Of a DNA stretch of 64,000 bases, positions 27,778 through 36,896 are shown piece after piece (within the stretch, counting starts at the first letter, position 1; each line of letters starts with the position of its first letter). Made by a program: the position numbers and the translations under genes. The DNA comes from Tranquillimonas rosea (GTDB lineage Bacteria; Pseudomonadota; Alphaproteobacteria; Rhodobacterales; Rhodobacteraceae). A model generated the notes under the pieces. The model did no database searches. It saw only the letters and a list, made by a program, of their open reading frames with translations, and was not told the origin of the DNA. The stretch lies in the NCBI RefSeq assembly GCF_900111315.1, contig NZ_FOGU01000008.1:1-64000 (forward strand), read 5' to 3'.

Positions 27778-27850
27778 TGTCAATCAAAAACGATCATAAG
27801 CGATCACTATGCAGGTGCAGAAAGTCATATTCGATCATTTGTGATTGACA
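27778..27850. promoter_or_regulatory. Divergent rha operator region (inverted repeats for the DeoR regulator)
   Basis: TGTCAATCA at 27778-27786 and its exact complement TGATTGACA at 27842-27850 flank this region. The similarity continues inward (AAAACGATCA on the left; CAAATGATCG read inward from the right), and another CGATCA occurs at 27800-27805. Both arms carry TTGACA-like -35 words pointing outward, one toward rhaD and one toward rhaR. This is the only intergenic space between the two rha transcripts, so it is the likely binding site of the DeoR-type RhaR. Confidence 0.65.
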
Positions 27851-27896
27851 CTGAGCGAGGCTGACGGCAGTGTCGGTGGTCAGGGAGGATCGTTGA

Positions 27897-28700
27897 ATGC
27901 ACGAGAGCGAGCGCCACAGAGTCATTCTTTCGGCCGTGCAGGCGCGGCCGATGGTGACGGTGGCCGAGATGGTCGAGCTGACGGAATCGTCCGAGGCGAC
28001 GATCCGGCGCGACATCGCCACGCTTCACATGCAGAAGAAGCTGCGCCGCGTCCGGGGTGGGGCGGAATCGATCACGCCACCCCAATTCGTGGGCCTCGCC
28101 GGCCGCCCGTTCTCGGTCAACCAGACGATCAACAGCGCGCAGAAGCGCGCGGTCGCCAAGGCGGCGGTCGATCTGTGCGAGGATGGCGATCCGATCATCA
28201 TCAACGGCGGCACCACGACGTTTCAGATGGTGCACTTCCTGGCCAACCGGCGCTGCCAGGTGTTCACCAACTCGTTCCCGATCGCCGAGCATCTGCTGAA
28301 GCAGACGAAGAACACCGTCATGCTGTCGGGCGGGACGATCTACCGCGAGCAGAACATCGTGCTCAGCCCGTTCGAGAACGACGTGACCCGCAATTTCTAT
28401 GCGCGCCGGATGTTCATGGGGTGCCAGGGGCTCGGCGCACTCGGCGTGATGGAGCAGGACCCGCTGATCATACAGGCCGAGACGAAGCTGATCCACCAGG
28501 CCGACGAGCTGGTGATCCTGGCGGATTCCACGAAGTTCTCGAAGCGCTCGAGCCTTGTGCTGTGCCCGCTGGAGCGGCTGACGACGGTGATCACCGACGA
28601 CGGCATCGAGGACCGCCATGCCGAGTTGCTCGACGCGGCGGGTGTGCAGCTGATCGTGGCGCCCACCGGCGCCACCGAAGAGGAAAGCGCCGCCGGCTGA
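27897..28700 (+). CDS. rhaR: DeoR-family regulator of L-rhamnose use
   Basis: A regulator of 267 residues with an N-terminal DeoR helix-turn-helix (residues 1-58; SSEATIRRDIATLHMQKKLRRVRGGAE) and a C-terminal DeoRC sugar-phosphate sensor (IIINGGTTTFQM, LSGGTIY, ILADSTKFS). Position at the head of rhaSTPQMK and divergent from rhaDI matches the rhizobial rha locus, where the DeoR-type RhaR represses both units. A sugar phosphate from the pathway is the probable inducer. Confidence 0.92.
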   Translation: MHESERHRVILSAVQARPMVTVAEMVELTESSEATIRRDIATLHMQKKLRRVRGGAESITPPQFVGLAGRPFSVNQTINSAQKRAVAKAAVDLCEDGDPIIINGGTTTFQMVHFLANRRCQVFTNSFPIAEHLLKQTKNTVMLSGGTIYREQNIVLSPFENDVTRNFYARRMFMGCQGLGALGVMEQDPLIIQAETKLIHQADELVILADSTKFSKRSSLVLCPLERLTTVITDDGIEDRHAELLDAAGVQLIVAPTGATEEESAAG

Positions 28701-28741
28701 CGGCGGCGGAAAACGATCGACTTTTTCAGGGAGGAGAAACG

Positions 28742-29743
28742 ATGAGACTACTTGGGAAGATCACGGCCGGGCTGACGCTCGGCGCAGCGCTTCTGGGCTC
28801 GACCGCGGCGATGGCGCAGGACGATGATGTCCGCATCGCGCTGGTGGTGAAGTCGCTGGGCAACGGCTTCTTCGAGGCGGCAAACCGCGGCGCCGAAGAG
28901 GCGGCCGAAGAGCTGGGCAATGTCGAGATCATCTATACCGGCCCCACCGACACCACGGCGGAAGGCCAGATCGAGGTCATCAACTCGCTGATCGCCCAGC
29001 GGGTCGACGCGATCGCCGTGTCGGCCAACGATCCCGACGCGCTGGTGCCGTCGCTCAAGAAGGCCATGCAGCGCGGCATCACTGTCGTATCGTGGGATTC
29101 GGGCGTTGCCCCCGAAGGCCGCGAGATGCATCTCGCCCCGTCCTCGGACGAGCTGATCGGCAAGACGATCATCAAGCTCGCCGCCGATCACCTGCCCGAC
29201 GGCGGCAAGGTGGCCGTGCTGTCCGCGACCTCGACCTCGACGAACCAGAACGCCTGGATCGAAGAGATGAACAGCGTCATGGACCAGTATCCCGACATCG
29301 AGGTGGTCGAGACCGTCTATGGCGACGACCTGGCCGACAAGTCCTACCGCGAGGCGCAGGGCCTGATGCAGACCTATCCCGACCTCGACGCGATCATCGC
29401 GCCCACGAGCGTCGGCATCGTCGCGGCGGCGCAGGCCGTGCAGGACGCCGACAAGGTGGGCGAGGTCAACGTCACCGGTCTGGGCCTGCCCTCCGAGATG
29501 GCCGGCGCGATCGAAAGCGGCGCGTCCAAGTCCTTTGCGATCTGGAACCCGGTCGATCTGGGCTACGCGATCACGATGATCTCCTACAACCTCGCCACGG
29601 ACGAGGCCGAGGCCGCGCCGGGCGCCGAGATCGGCATGGGGCGGATGGGCTCCGCCACGCTCGACGACAACACCGAGGCGGCGATGTCCGAGCCGTTCAC
29701 CTACGACGAGAGCAACATCGACGAGTTCAAGAGCGTCTTCTGA
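28742..29743 (+). CDS. rhaS: Rhamnose ABC transporter substrate-binding protein (CUT2)
   Basis: A periplasmic binding protein of 333 residues of the ribose/RbsB type, with a signal peptide ending at AMA|QDDD. The motifs KSLGNGFFEAANRGAEEAA and AIAVSANDPDALVPSLKKA are typical. GGGAGGAGAAACG places a strong ribosome site before the ATG at 28742. An 11-bp hairpin follows 7 nt after the stop. It is the first transporter gene after rhaR, so the ligand is inferred to be L-rhamnose. Confidence 0.94.
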   Translation: MRLLGKITAGLTLGAALLGSTAAMAQDDDVRIALVVKSLGNGFFEAANRGAEEAAEELGNVEIIYTGPTDTTAEGQIEVINSLIAQRVDAIAVSANDPDALVPSLKKAMQRGITVVSWDSGVAPEGREMHLAPSSDELIGKTIIKLAADHLPDGGKVAVLSATSTSTNQNAWIEEMNSVMDQYPDIEVVETVYGDDLADKSYREAQGLMQTYPDLDAIIAPTSVGIVAAAQAVQDADKVGEVNVTGLGLPSEMAGAIESGASKSFAIWNPVDLGYAITMISYNLATDEAEAAPGAEIGMGRMGSATLDDNTEAAMSEPFTYDESNIDEFKSVF

Positions 29744-29750
29744 TCTCGTG

Positions 29751-29780
29751 GCCGGGCGGGCTGCTGTCGGCCCGCCCGGC
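29751..29780 (+). terminator. GC hairpin after rhaS (attenuator/stabiliser)
   Basis: GCCGGGCGGGC (29751-29761) pairs perfectly with GCCCGCCCGGC (29770-29780) around an 8-nt loop. It starts 7 nt after the rhaS stop and has no U-run. It would raise rhaS expression relative to rhaTPQ. Confidence 0.62.
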
Positions 29781-29820
29781 GCCCGTTGTCACCAAATATT
29801 CCATGTCTCCCGGGGATTCC

Positions 29821-31356
29821 ATGCAGTTGCAGTCCAATGCAGTCACGTCCGACGCGCAGGCCGTCCCGGTGCTCGAACTGCGGGGCATCTCGAAGGGCTT
29901 TCCCGGTGTGAAGGCGCTCGACGACGTGTCGCTGTCGCTCTACCCCGGCCAGGTTACCGCCCTGATCGGCGAGAACGGCGCCGGGAAGTCGACGCTGGTG
30001 AAGGTGCTGACCGGCATCTACCGCCCCGACGGCGGCACGATCATGGTCGACGGCGCCGAGACCCGCTTCCAGACCGCGACCGATGCCTCGGACGCCGGCG
30101 TCACGGCGATCCACCAGGAGACGGTGCTGTTCGACGAATTGTCGGTTGCCGAGAATATCTTTCTCGGCCATGCGCCGCGCTCCCGGTTCGGCCTGATGGA
30201 CTGGCCGCGCATGCGCCGGGACTCCCGCCGGATCCTCGACCGGATCGGCGCCCGGATCGACCCGGACGTGATGCTGCGCGACCTCGGGATCGCCAGCAAG
30301 CACCTCGTGGCCATCGCCCGCGCCCTGTCCGTCGACGCGCGCGTCGTGGTGATGGACGAGCCGACCGCCTCTCTCAGCCAGACCGAGATCGAGGAGCTCT
30401 ACGAGCTGGTCGAGCGGCTGAAGGCCGAGGGCAAGGCGATCCTCTTCATCAGCCATAAGTTCGACGAGGTGTTCCGCATCGCCGACCGCTACACCGTCTT
30501 TCGCGACGGGCAGATGGTCGGCGCGGGGCTCTTGGCCGACACGAGCGAGGACAAGCTGGTCGAGCTGATGGTCGGCCGCGCGATGGACCAGATCTTTCCC
30601 GACCGCACGCCCGAGCTGGGTGACGAGGTGCTGCGCGTCGACGGCTACTGCCACCCCACCGAGTTCGACGATATCGGCTTCGGCCTGCGCAGGGGCGAGA
30701 TCCTCGGCTTCTACGGACTGGTCGGTGCAGGGCGGTCGGAGTTCATGCAGGCGCTTTTCGGCGTCACCACGCCATCCGCCGGCACGATCACCCTCGACGG
30801 TGAGCGCATCGCCGTGGGCTCGCCCGCGGACGCGATCCGCAAGGGCATCGTCTATGTCCCCGAGGACCGCGGCAAGCAGGGCGCGATCACCGCGCTGCCG
30901 ATCTTCCAGAACGTGACGCTGCCGTCGCTGGGACGGATCTCGTCACGCGGCTTCCTGCAGATGGCCGAGGAGTTCCGGCTGGCCCGGAAATACACCGAGC
31001 GGCTGGATCTGAGGGCCGCGGCGCTGGACCAGAACGTCGGCAACCTGTCGGGCGGCAACCAGCAGAAGGTCGTCATCGCCAAGTGGCTGGCGACCATGCC
31101 CAAGGTCATCATCCTGGACGAGCCGACCAAGGGCATCGACGTGGGCAGCAAGGCGGCGGTGCACGAATTCATGGCCGAACTGGCCGCAGAGGGGCTGTCG
31201 GTCATCATGGTCAGTTCCGAGATTCCCGAGATCCTCGGCATGTCCGACCGCGTGATCGTCATGCGCGAGGGCCGTATCGCCGCGCGGCTCGACCGCGCGG
31301 AGTTGAGCCCCGAACGCCTGGTGCGCGCGGCCGCTGGCATCGAGGAGGCCGCATGA
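29821..31356 (+). CDS. rhaT: Rhamnose ABC transporter ATP-binding protein (CUT2, two ATPase domains)
   Basis: A tandem ATPase of about 511 residues. The first domain has Walker A GENGAGKST and Walker B VVVMDEPTASL. The second has a degenerate Walker A (GLVGAGRSE), signature LSGGNQQK and VIILDEPTKGIDVGSK, the pattern usual for RbsA/RhaT. The start is uncertain: ATG at 29821 is preferred, but ATG at 29803 is also in frame and neither has a strong ribosome site. It is unrelated to the E. coli proton symporter also named RhaT. Its stop overlaps rhaP (ATGA). Confidence 0.94.
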   Translation: MQLQSNAVTSDAQAVPVLELRGISKGFPGVKALDDVSLSLYPGQVTALIGENGAGKSTLVKVLTGIYRPDGGTIMVDGAETRFQTATDASDAGVTAIHQETVLFDELSVAENIFLGHAPRSRFGLMDWPRMRRDSRRILDRIGARIDPDVMLRDLGIASKHLVAIARALSVDARVVVMDEPTASLSQTEIEELYELVERLKAEGKAILFISHKFDEVFRIADRYTVFRDGQMVGAGLLADTSEDKLVELMVGRAMDQIFPDRTPELGDEVLRVDGYCHPTEFDDIGFGLRRGEILGFYGLVGAGRSEFMQALFGVTTPSAGTITLDGERIAVGSPADAIRKGIVYVPEDRGKQGAITALPIFQNVTLPSLGRISSRGFLQMAEEFRLARKYTERLDLRAAALDQNVGNLSGGNQQKVVIAKWLATMPKVIILDEPTKGIDVGSKAAVHEFMAELAAEGLSVIMVSSEIPEILGMSDRVIVMREGRIAARLDRAELSPERLVRAAAGIEEAA

Positions 31357-32336
31357 TCACCGAGTTCCTGAAATCGCGCGAGGCGATCCTTCTCGCCGCG
31401 CTCGTCGCCCTGATCCTGTTGGTCGAGACCCGCTTTGCCGGGTTCGCGGCGCCATCGAACATGGTGGACGTGTTCAACGACACGTCGATCTTGATCATCC
31501 TGGCGCTGGGGCAGATGGCGGTCATCCTGACCAAGTGCATCGACCTGTCGCTGGCGTCGAACCTGGCGCTGACCGGGATGGTCGTCGCCACCATCAATGC
31601 AGCCGCGCCGGGTGTGCCGGTCGCGGCTCTGATCCTGCTGGCCATCGCGCTCGGCATGGTGCTGGGCGCGTTCAACGGCATCCTTGTGTGGAAGCTCGAC
31701 ATTCCGCCCATCGTCGTGACGCTGGGCACGCTGACGATCTACCGCGGGATCATCTTCCTGATCTCCGAGGGCGCCTGGATCAACGCGCACGAGATGAGCG
31801 CCGCGTTCAAGGCGTTCCCCCGCGCCGAGTTCCTGACCCTGCCGGTCCTCAGCTGGATCGCCCTGGCCATCATCGCGCTGTTCGTCGTGCTGATCGGGCG
31901 CACCGGGCTGGGCCGCGCGTTCTACGCGGTGGGCGGCAACCCGCATGCCGCGGTCTATACCGGCATCTCCGTCGGCTTCACCCGCTTCGCGGCTTTCGTG
32001 ATCGCCGGCGGGCTGGCCGGGCTGTGCGGCTATCTCTGGGTCAGCCGCTATGCCGTGGCCTATGTCGATGTCGCCGGCGGGTTCGAGCTGGACGTGGTCG
32101 CCGCCTGCGTCATCGGCGGGATCTCGATCGCCGGCGGTATCGGCACGGTGGGCGGCGCGGTCCTGGGCGCGCTGTTCCTGGGCGTGATCAAGAACGCGCT
32201 GCCGGTCGCCGGCATCTCGCCGTTCTGGCAGCTCGCCATCTCGGGCGCCGCGATCATCATTGCCGTCGCCTTCAACGCCCGGTCCGAGCGGACCAAGGGC
32301 CGCGTCATCCTGAAATCCGCGGAGCACGCCACATGA
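31353..32336 (+). CDS. rhaP: Rhamnose ABC transporter permease
   Basis: A permease of the RbsC/CUT2 type, 327 residues, with 8-10 membrane segments. Typical wording includes [34 protein letters not shown] and the Gly-rich [21 protein letters not shown]. The start ATG overlaps the rhaT stop and its stop overlaps the rhaQ start, both as ATGA, so the membrane subunits are translated together. Confidence 0.93.
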   Translation: MITEFLKSREAILLAALVALILLVETRFAGFAAPSNMVDVFNDTSILIILALGQMAVILTKCIDLSLASNLALTGMVVATINAAAPGVPVAALILLAIALGMVLGAFNGILVWKLDIPPIVVTLGTLTIYRGIIFLISEGAWINAHEMSAAFKAFPRAEFLTLPVLSWIALAIIALFVVLIGRTGLGRAFYAVGGNPHAAVYTGISVGFTRFAAFVIAGGLAGLCGYLWVSRYAVAYVDVAGGFELDVVAACVIGGISIAGGIGTVGGAVLGALFLGVIKNALPVAGISPFWQLAISGAAIIIAVAFNARSERTKGRVILKSAEHAT

Positions 32337-33337
32337 GCCTTGCCGACGGAACCCGCCCGCGCCACGTCCCCGACCACCTGACCAGTCGCGGCCAGCGCGT
32401 GATACGCAGCTGGGAGACGCTGCTGGTAGGTGTCGCGGTGCTGATCTTTCTCGCGAACACGTGGGCGAGCCCCTATTTCCTGGACCCCTGGAACCTCTCG
32501 GACGCGACGTTCAACTTCACCGAGAAGGCGATGATCGGCTTCGCCATGGCCCTGCTGATCATCTCGGGCGAAATCGACCTGAGCGTCGCGGGCATCATCG
32601 CGCTGGCGTCGACGGCGATGGGCTATGCACTGCAATTCGGTGTCGGCACGCCCGGCCTCGTGCTGATCGGGATCTCGGTCGGCGTCGCCTGCGGCGCGTT
32701 CAACGGCGTGCTGGTGACGCGGCTGGGCCTGCCCTCGATCGTCGTCACCATCGGCACGATGAGCCTGTTCCGCGGCATCGCCTACATCGTGCTGGGCGAC
32801 CAGGCCTACAACGGCTATCCCTCGAGCTTCGCGTTCCTCGGGCAGGGCTACGTGTTCTGGGTGATCACGTTCGAGCTGGTCGTGTTCCTTGTCCTCGCGG
32901 TGATCTACGGAATCGTGCTGCACGCCACCAATTTCGGGCGGCAGATCTACGTCATCGGCAACAACCCGACCGCCGCCCTGTTCTCGGGGGTTCGGGTGCA
33001 GCGGATCAAGATGATCCTGTTCCTGCTGACCGGGCTGATGTCGGGGATCGCCGCCGTCTGCCTGACCGCGCGGCTGGGCTCGACCCGACCGTCGATCGCC
33101 TATGCCTGGGAGCTCGAGATCGTCACGATGGTCGTTCTGGGCGGTGTGTCGATCCTCGGCGGAGCGGGCAGCATCCTGGGCGTCGTGCTCGCCGCGCTTG
33201 TGATGGGCATGGTGACCTTCGGGCTTGGCCTCCTGAACGTGCCCGGCATCGTGATGTCGATCTTCATCGGCGGCCTGCTGATCGGGGTGATCGCCCTGCC
33301 GCGCCTGATCACGCTGATCCGAAAGGGGCAAATCTGA
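32333..33337 (+). CDS. rhaQ: Rhamnose ABC transporter permease, second subunit
   Basis: An RbsC-type permease of 334 residues, paralogous to RhaP ([49 protein letters not shown]). It has a longer cytoplasmic N-terminus of about 28 residues. CUT2 rhamnose systems of rhizobia use this two-permease arrangement. It begins with ATGA overlap and ends with TGATG overlap to the mutarotase gene. Confidence 0.93.
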   Translation: MSLADGTRPRHVPDHLTSRGQRVIRSWETLLVGVAVLIFLANTWASPYFLDPWNLSDATFNFTEKAMIGFAMALLIISGEIDLSVAGIIALASTAMGYALQFGVGTPGLVLIGISVGVACGAFNGVLVTRLGLPSIVVTIGTMSLFRGIAYIVLGDQAYNGYPSSFAFLGQGYVFWVITFELVVFLVLAVIYGIVLHATNFGRQIYVIGNNPTAALFSGVRVQRIKMILFLLTGLMSGIAAVCLTARLGSTRPSIAYAWELEIVTMVVLGGVSILGGAGSILGVVLAALVMGMVTFGLGLLNVPGIVMSIFIGGLLIGVIALPRLITLIRKGQI

Positions 33338-33651
33338 TGCAGAAGCACGCGTTCCGCATGAAGCTCTTTCCCGGCCAGGAGGCGGAGTACAAGCGCCGCC
33401 ATGACGCGATCTGGCCGGAATTGTCCGACCTGCTGCATGAGGCGGGCGTGGAGGACTACTCGATCCACCTGGACCGCGAGACATCGACGCTGTTTGCCGT
33501 CATGTGGCGGCGCGACGATCACGGGATGGACGATCTGCCGGATCACCCCGTGATGCAGCACTGGTGGGCCCATATGGCCGACATCATGGAGACACATCCC
33601 TCGAACGAGCCGGTCACCATCCCGCTCGAAACCGTGTTCCACATGCCATGA
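33337..33651 (+). CDS. rhaM: L-rhamnose mutarotase
   Basis: A 104-residue enzyme (RhaM/RhaU) that interconverts alpha- and beta-L-rhamnose. Its length equals the family norm. The catalytic His22 ([10 protein letters not shown]), Tyr41 (EDYSIHLD) and the Trp76-Trp77 pair (QHWWAHM) are all in place. It overlaps rhaQ by one base and the kinase gene by four, so it is embedded in the operon. Confidence 0.95.
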   Translation: MQKHAFRMKLFPGQEAEYKRRHDAIWPELSDLLHEAGVEDYSIHLDRETSTLFAVMWRRDDHGMDDLPDHPVMQHWWAHMADIMETHPSNEPVTIPLETVFHMP

Positions 33652-35036
33652 TCGTCGCCGTCCTCGATATCGGAAAGACCAACCTCAAGGTCGCGCTGGT
33701 GGACCCTGAGACGGGTCGCGAGATCGAAGTGCGCAAGCAGGCGAACATTGTCCTGCCCGGACCGCCCTATCCGCATTTCGACACCGAGGGGCAGTGGACG
33801 TTCCTGACCGGGGCGCTGAAGGAGTTGGCGGCCCAGCATGCCGTCGACGCGGTCTCGATCACGACGCACGGCGCGTCGGCGGCGCTGGTGGACGCGGAGG
33901 GCGCGCTGGTCCTGCCGGTGCTGGACTACGAGCATGACGGCCCCGACGCCACCGCCGCGGGCTATGACGCGGTGCGGCCCACCTTCGAGGAGTCCGGCAC
34001 GCCCCGCCTGGGCGCGGGGCTGAACCTCGGGGCGCAGCTCTACTGGATGTGGGAGGCCTTCCCCGAGACCCGGCGCACCCGGCATATCCTGACCCTTCCG
34101 CAATACTGGGCGTGGCGGCTGACCGGCGTGGCGGCCTCGGAAGCCAGTTCGCTGGGGTGCCACACCGACCTCTGGACCCCGCGCGAGGCGCGGCCCTCGA
34201 CGCTCGTGCGGCGCATGGGGTGGGACGAGCTGCTTCCCGACCTGCGCCGCGCCGACGACGTGCTCGGCCCGGTCTCGCCCGACGTCGCACGCCTGACGGG
34301 GCTGCCGCCCGAGACGCCGGTGCTATGCGGCATCCACGACAGCAACGCCTCGCTCTATCCGCATCTCCGGGCCCGGAGCGGGGCGTTCTCGGTCGTGTCC
34401 ACCGGCACTTGGGTCGTGTCGATGGCCGTGGGCGGCGCGGCCGTGGCGCTGAACCCGGCGCGCGACACGCTGATCAATGTCAGCGCCACGGGCGAGGCCG
34501 TCCCCTCGGCGCGGTTCATGGGCGGGCGCGAATACGAACGCATCCGGCCCAACACCGACGCGCCCCCGGACCCGGCCGACGTGCGGGCCGTCCTGCGGGA
34601 CAGGATCCACCTGCTGCCGGCGGTCGAGCCGGGGTCGGGGCCGTTCCAGGGCCGGGCGCATGGGTGGAGGGCGACGCCGGCGACCGACGGGCAGCGTTCG
34701 GTGGCGCTGGCGCATTACCTGGCCATGATGACAGAGACCTGCCTGTCGATGATCGGCGCCGCGGGCCCGATCGTGGTCGAGGGTCCGTTCGCCGCCAACG
34801 AGGCCTATCTGCGGATGCTGGCCGCTGCCGCCGGACGGCCGGTCGAGGCGCTTACGGGCAGCGTGACGGGCACCTCGGTCGGCGCGGCCATGTTGGCACT
34901 CGGGCCCGACGGGCAGGGCCCCGCGGCGCAGCCCGAGCGAGTCCTGCCGGACGAGACGCTGGCGGCCCATGCCCGCGACTGGTGCGCCGCCGTGGCCTCG
35001 AGCACTGCGCGGGCCGTGGCCGGTGAGGCGGGCTGA
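33648..35036 (+). CDS. rhaK: L-rhamnulokinase (FGGY family)
   Basis: A sugar kinase of 462 residues with the N-terminal ATPase-fold phosphate loop [25 protein letters not shown] and a C-terminal FGGY domain (LMFAN-type region around [29 protein letters not shown]). It phosphorylates L-rhamnulose for RhaD. In rhizobia the RhaK protein is also needed for rhamnose uptake by the ABC system, which fits its place in the transporter operon. The start overlaps the rhaM stop (ATGA at 33648-33651). Confidence 0.93.
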   Translation: MIVAVLDIGKTNLKVALVDPETGREIEVRKQANIVLPGPPYPHFDTEGQWTFLTGALKELAAQHAVDAVSITTHGASAALVDAEGALVLPVLDYEHDGPDATAAGYDAVRPTFEESGTPRLGAGLNLGAQLYWMWEAFPETRRTRHILTLPQYWAWRLTGVAASEASSLGCHTDLWTPREARPSTLVRRMGWDELLPDLRRADDVLGPVSPDVARLTGLPPETPVLCGIHDSNASLYPHLRARSGAFSVVSTGTWVVSMAVGGAAVALNPARDTLINVSATGEAVPSARFMGGREYERIRPNTDAPPDPADVRAVLRDRIHLLPAVEPGSGPFQGRAHGWRATPATDGQRSVALAHYLAMMTETCLSMIGAAGPIVVEGPFAANEAYLRMLAAAAGRPVEALTGSVTGTSVGAAMLALGPDGQGPAAQPERVLPDETLAAHARDWCAAVASSTARAVAGEAG

Positions 35037-35041
35037 CGCGC

Positions 35042-35071
35042 ACAGCCTTTACGGCGTGGCGGCAAGGCTGT
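35042..35071 (+). terminator. Hairpin after rhaK
   Basis: ACAGCCTT (35042-35049) pairs with AAGGCTGT (35064-35071) over a 14-nt GC-rich loop. It lies 5 nt after the rhaK stop and 38 nt before upp. No T-run follows. It probably ends or attenuates the rha transcript. Confidence 0.45.
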
Positions 35072-35109
35072 AGCGGTCATGCGATGCCCCAAGCCCACGA
35101 GCCCCGCCG

Positions 35110-35751
35110 ATGACAGACCAGACCCAGCACCTCACCGTCGTCACGCACCCTCTCGTGCAGCACAAGCTGACGATCATGCGCGAGAAATCGACCTCGACCG
35201 CCGTGTTCCGGCAGTTGCTGCGCGAGATCAGCCAGCTTTTGGCCTACGAGGTGACCCACAAGCTCGCCATGACGACCAAGCGCATCGAGACGCCGATCCA
35301 GGAGATGGACGCGCCGGCGTTGGACGGGCGCAAGCTCGCGCTCGTGTCGATCCTGCGGGCGGGCAACGGCCTGCTGGACGGCATGCTCGAACTGATCCCC
35401 TCGGCACGGGTCGGGTTCATCGGTCTCTACCGGGACGAGGAGACGCTGAAGCCGGTGCAGTATTACTGCAAGCTGCCGACCGAGCTGGGCGAGCGGCTGG
35501 TCATTGCGGTTGACCCAATGCTGGCGACAGGGAACTCGTCGGCCGCGGCCATCGACCTGTTGAAAGAGCAGGGCGCCAAGGACATCCGCTTTCTGTGCCT
35601 GCTGGCCGCGCCCGAGGGGGTCGCCCGCATGAAAGAGGCGCATCCCGATGTGCCCATCGTCACCGCGGCGCTTGACGACCGACTGGACGAGCAGGGCTAC
35701 ATCGTGCCTGGCCTTGGCGATGCCGGCGACCGGATGTTCGGCACAAAGTGA
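35110..35751 (+). CDS. upp: Uracil phosphoribosyltransferase
   Basis: A salvage enzyme of 213 residues that makes UMP from uracil and PRPP. The N-terminal motif [13 protein letters not shown] and the PRPP-binding motif [14 protein letters not shown] are diagnostic. The C-terminal uracil-binding segment [16 protein letters not shown] is complete. The ribosome site is weak. It sits between the rha operon and the SPOR gene and is probably independently transcribed; an imperfect hairpin follows. Confidence 0.96.
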   Translation: MTDQTQHLTVVTHPLVQHKLTIMREKSTSTAVFRQLLREISQLLAYEVTHKLAMTTKRIETPIQEMDAPALDGRKLALVSILRAGNGLLDGMLELIPSARVGFIGLYRDEETLKPVQYYCKLPTELGERLVIAVDPMLATGNSSAAAIDLLKEQGAKDIRFLCLLAAPEGVARMKEAHPDVPIVTAALDDRLDEQGYIVPGLGDAGDRMFGTK

Positions 35752-35753
35752 GC

Positions 35754-35781
35754 GCGATTGGGCCTTTACGGGCCGAATCGC
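35754..35781 (+). terminator. Terminator-type hairpin after upp
   Basis: GCGATT-G-GGCC (35754-35764) pairs with GGCC-G-AATCGC (35771-35781), with one G-G mismatch and a TTTACG loop. It starts 2 nt after the upp stop and precedes the SPOR gene start by 40 nt. Confidence 0.55.
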
Positions 35782-35821
35782 ATTGGGCACTCTGCTCCGA
35801 CATCTTGTGTGGGGGCACAGA

Positions 35822-36130
35822 ATGAAACCGATGCGTTCCGCTGCCGGCGCGCTCTTCGCCTTGTGCGCCTGCATCGCGGCGCCCGTTCCGGCGCAGGCGC
35901 AGGGCAGTTTCGCCGAACCGGCGGAGTTTCCGCCGCAGAGCTACCGCGGCAGCCAGTATGTCGACAGCGAGGGCTGCGTTTTCGTGCGCGCCGGTTCTGC
36001 CGGGGCGACGACGTGGGTTCCGCGCGTGAACCGCTCCCGCGAGCAATTGTGCGGCTTTCGCCCCACTGCGGTGCAGGGCGCGACGACGGCCGATGCCTCG
36101 CGCCGCGCCGCAGCCATCGGTTCCGGCTGA
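35822..36130 (+). pseudogene. SPOR-domain protein, N-terminal part (frame broken)
   Basis: The frame encodes 102 residues: a signal peptide (MKPMRSAAGALFALCACIAAPVPAQAQ) and a short domain GSFAEPAEFPPQSYRG, with YVDSEGCVFVRAG and WVPRVNRSREQLCG. In Rhodobacteraceae this segment normally continues through a Pro-rich linker into a C-terminal SPOR domain as one protein of about 350 residues. Here the frame stops at 36130, and the linker and SPOR domain continue in the next frame from within 36093-36130. One extra base (or two missing) would explain it. GGGGG lies 6 nt before the ATG. It may be a real pseudogene or a sequencing error. Confidence 0.7.
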
Positions 36131-36893
36131 CGCGGCGTCTCGACCCGCACGCGTGGCGCCACCCGTCCGTCCGTCGTCGCAACCCGCAGCCGCGCCCCAG
36201 CCGACGCGGCGCGTCGCGGCCAGCCCCGGCCTCGCGCCGACCCGTCGCCCGACGGACGAAGTGGGCGTCGCCGTGCCGCGAAGCGCGCGCCCCGCGCCCG
36301 CACTCACGCCGCCGCCGGGCTACGAGGCCGCGTGGACGGATGGCCGGCTGAACCAAGACCGCGGCAAGCAGCTGCTGAGCGGGGCGCTGCAGACCTCGCT
36401 CGTCTGGACCCAGACGGTGCCGCGGCGCCTGATCGACCGGCGCACCGGCGCGGACGTGACGAGCGAATATCACCTGCTGGTCTATCCCTACACCGATTAC
36501 GACAAGCAGATCCGGGACCTGCGCGGTGGCGAGAAGATCGTCGTCCGCACCCGTGGAGGAGAGCGGCAGATCGTCTCGCGCGACCGGCTCGGCACCAACG
36601 CGGCGGGTCAGACCGTCCTGTCGACGAAGGCCGCGCCGCAGCGGTCGCATGACGCCTCGGGCACCGAGGCGCGGGCTTATGTCCAGGTCGGCACATATGG
36701 ACGGGACGCAAACGCGCGGCGGACCGTGACGCGGCTTCGGGAACTGGGGCTGCCGGTCAGTGTGTCACGGACGCGCCTGGGCGGGCAGTCGGTACAGGTC
36801 GTGCTGGCGGGGCCGTTCGCGGACCGGCGCAGCACGGGCGCGGCGCTGTCGACCGTGCGCCGGGCCGGGTATTCCGACGCGTTCACCCGCTGA
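36093..36893 (+). pseudogene. SPOR-domain protein, C-terminal part (frame broken)
   Basis: This 266-residue open frame holds a Pro/Arg-rich linker (residues 1-75), a conserved middle (GYEAAWTDGRLNQDRGKQ, then LIDRRTG and YPYTDYDKQ) and a C-terminal SPOR domain of about 70 residues (ARAYVQVGTYG, VVLAGPFADRR, RRAGYSDAF). SPOR domains bind denuded peptidoglycan at the division site. The nominal ATG at 36093 has no ribosome site and no signal peptide, so by itself the protein could not reach the periplasm. Together with the preceding frame it makes one normal exported protein. Confidence 0.72.
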
Positions 36894-36896
36894 GGC

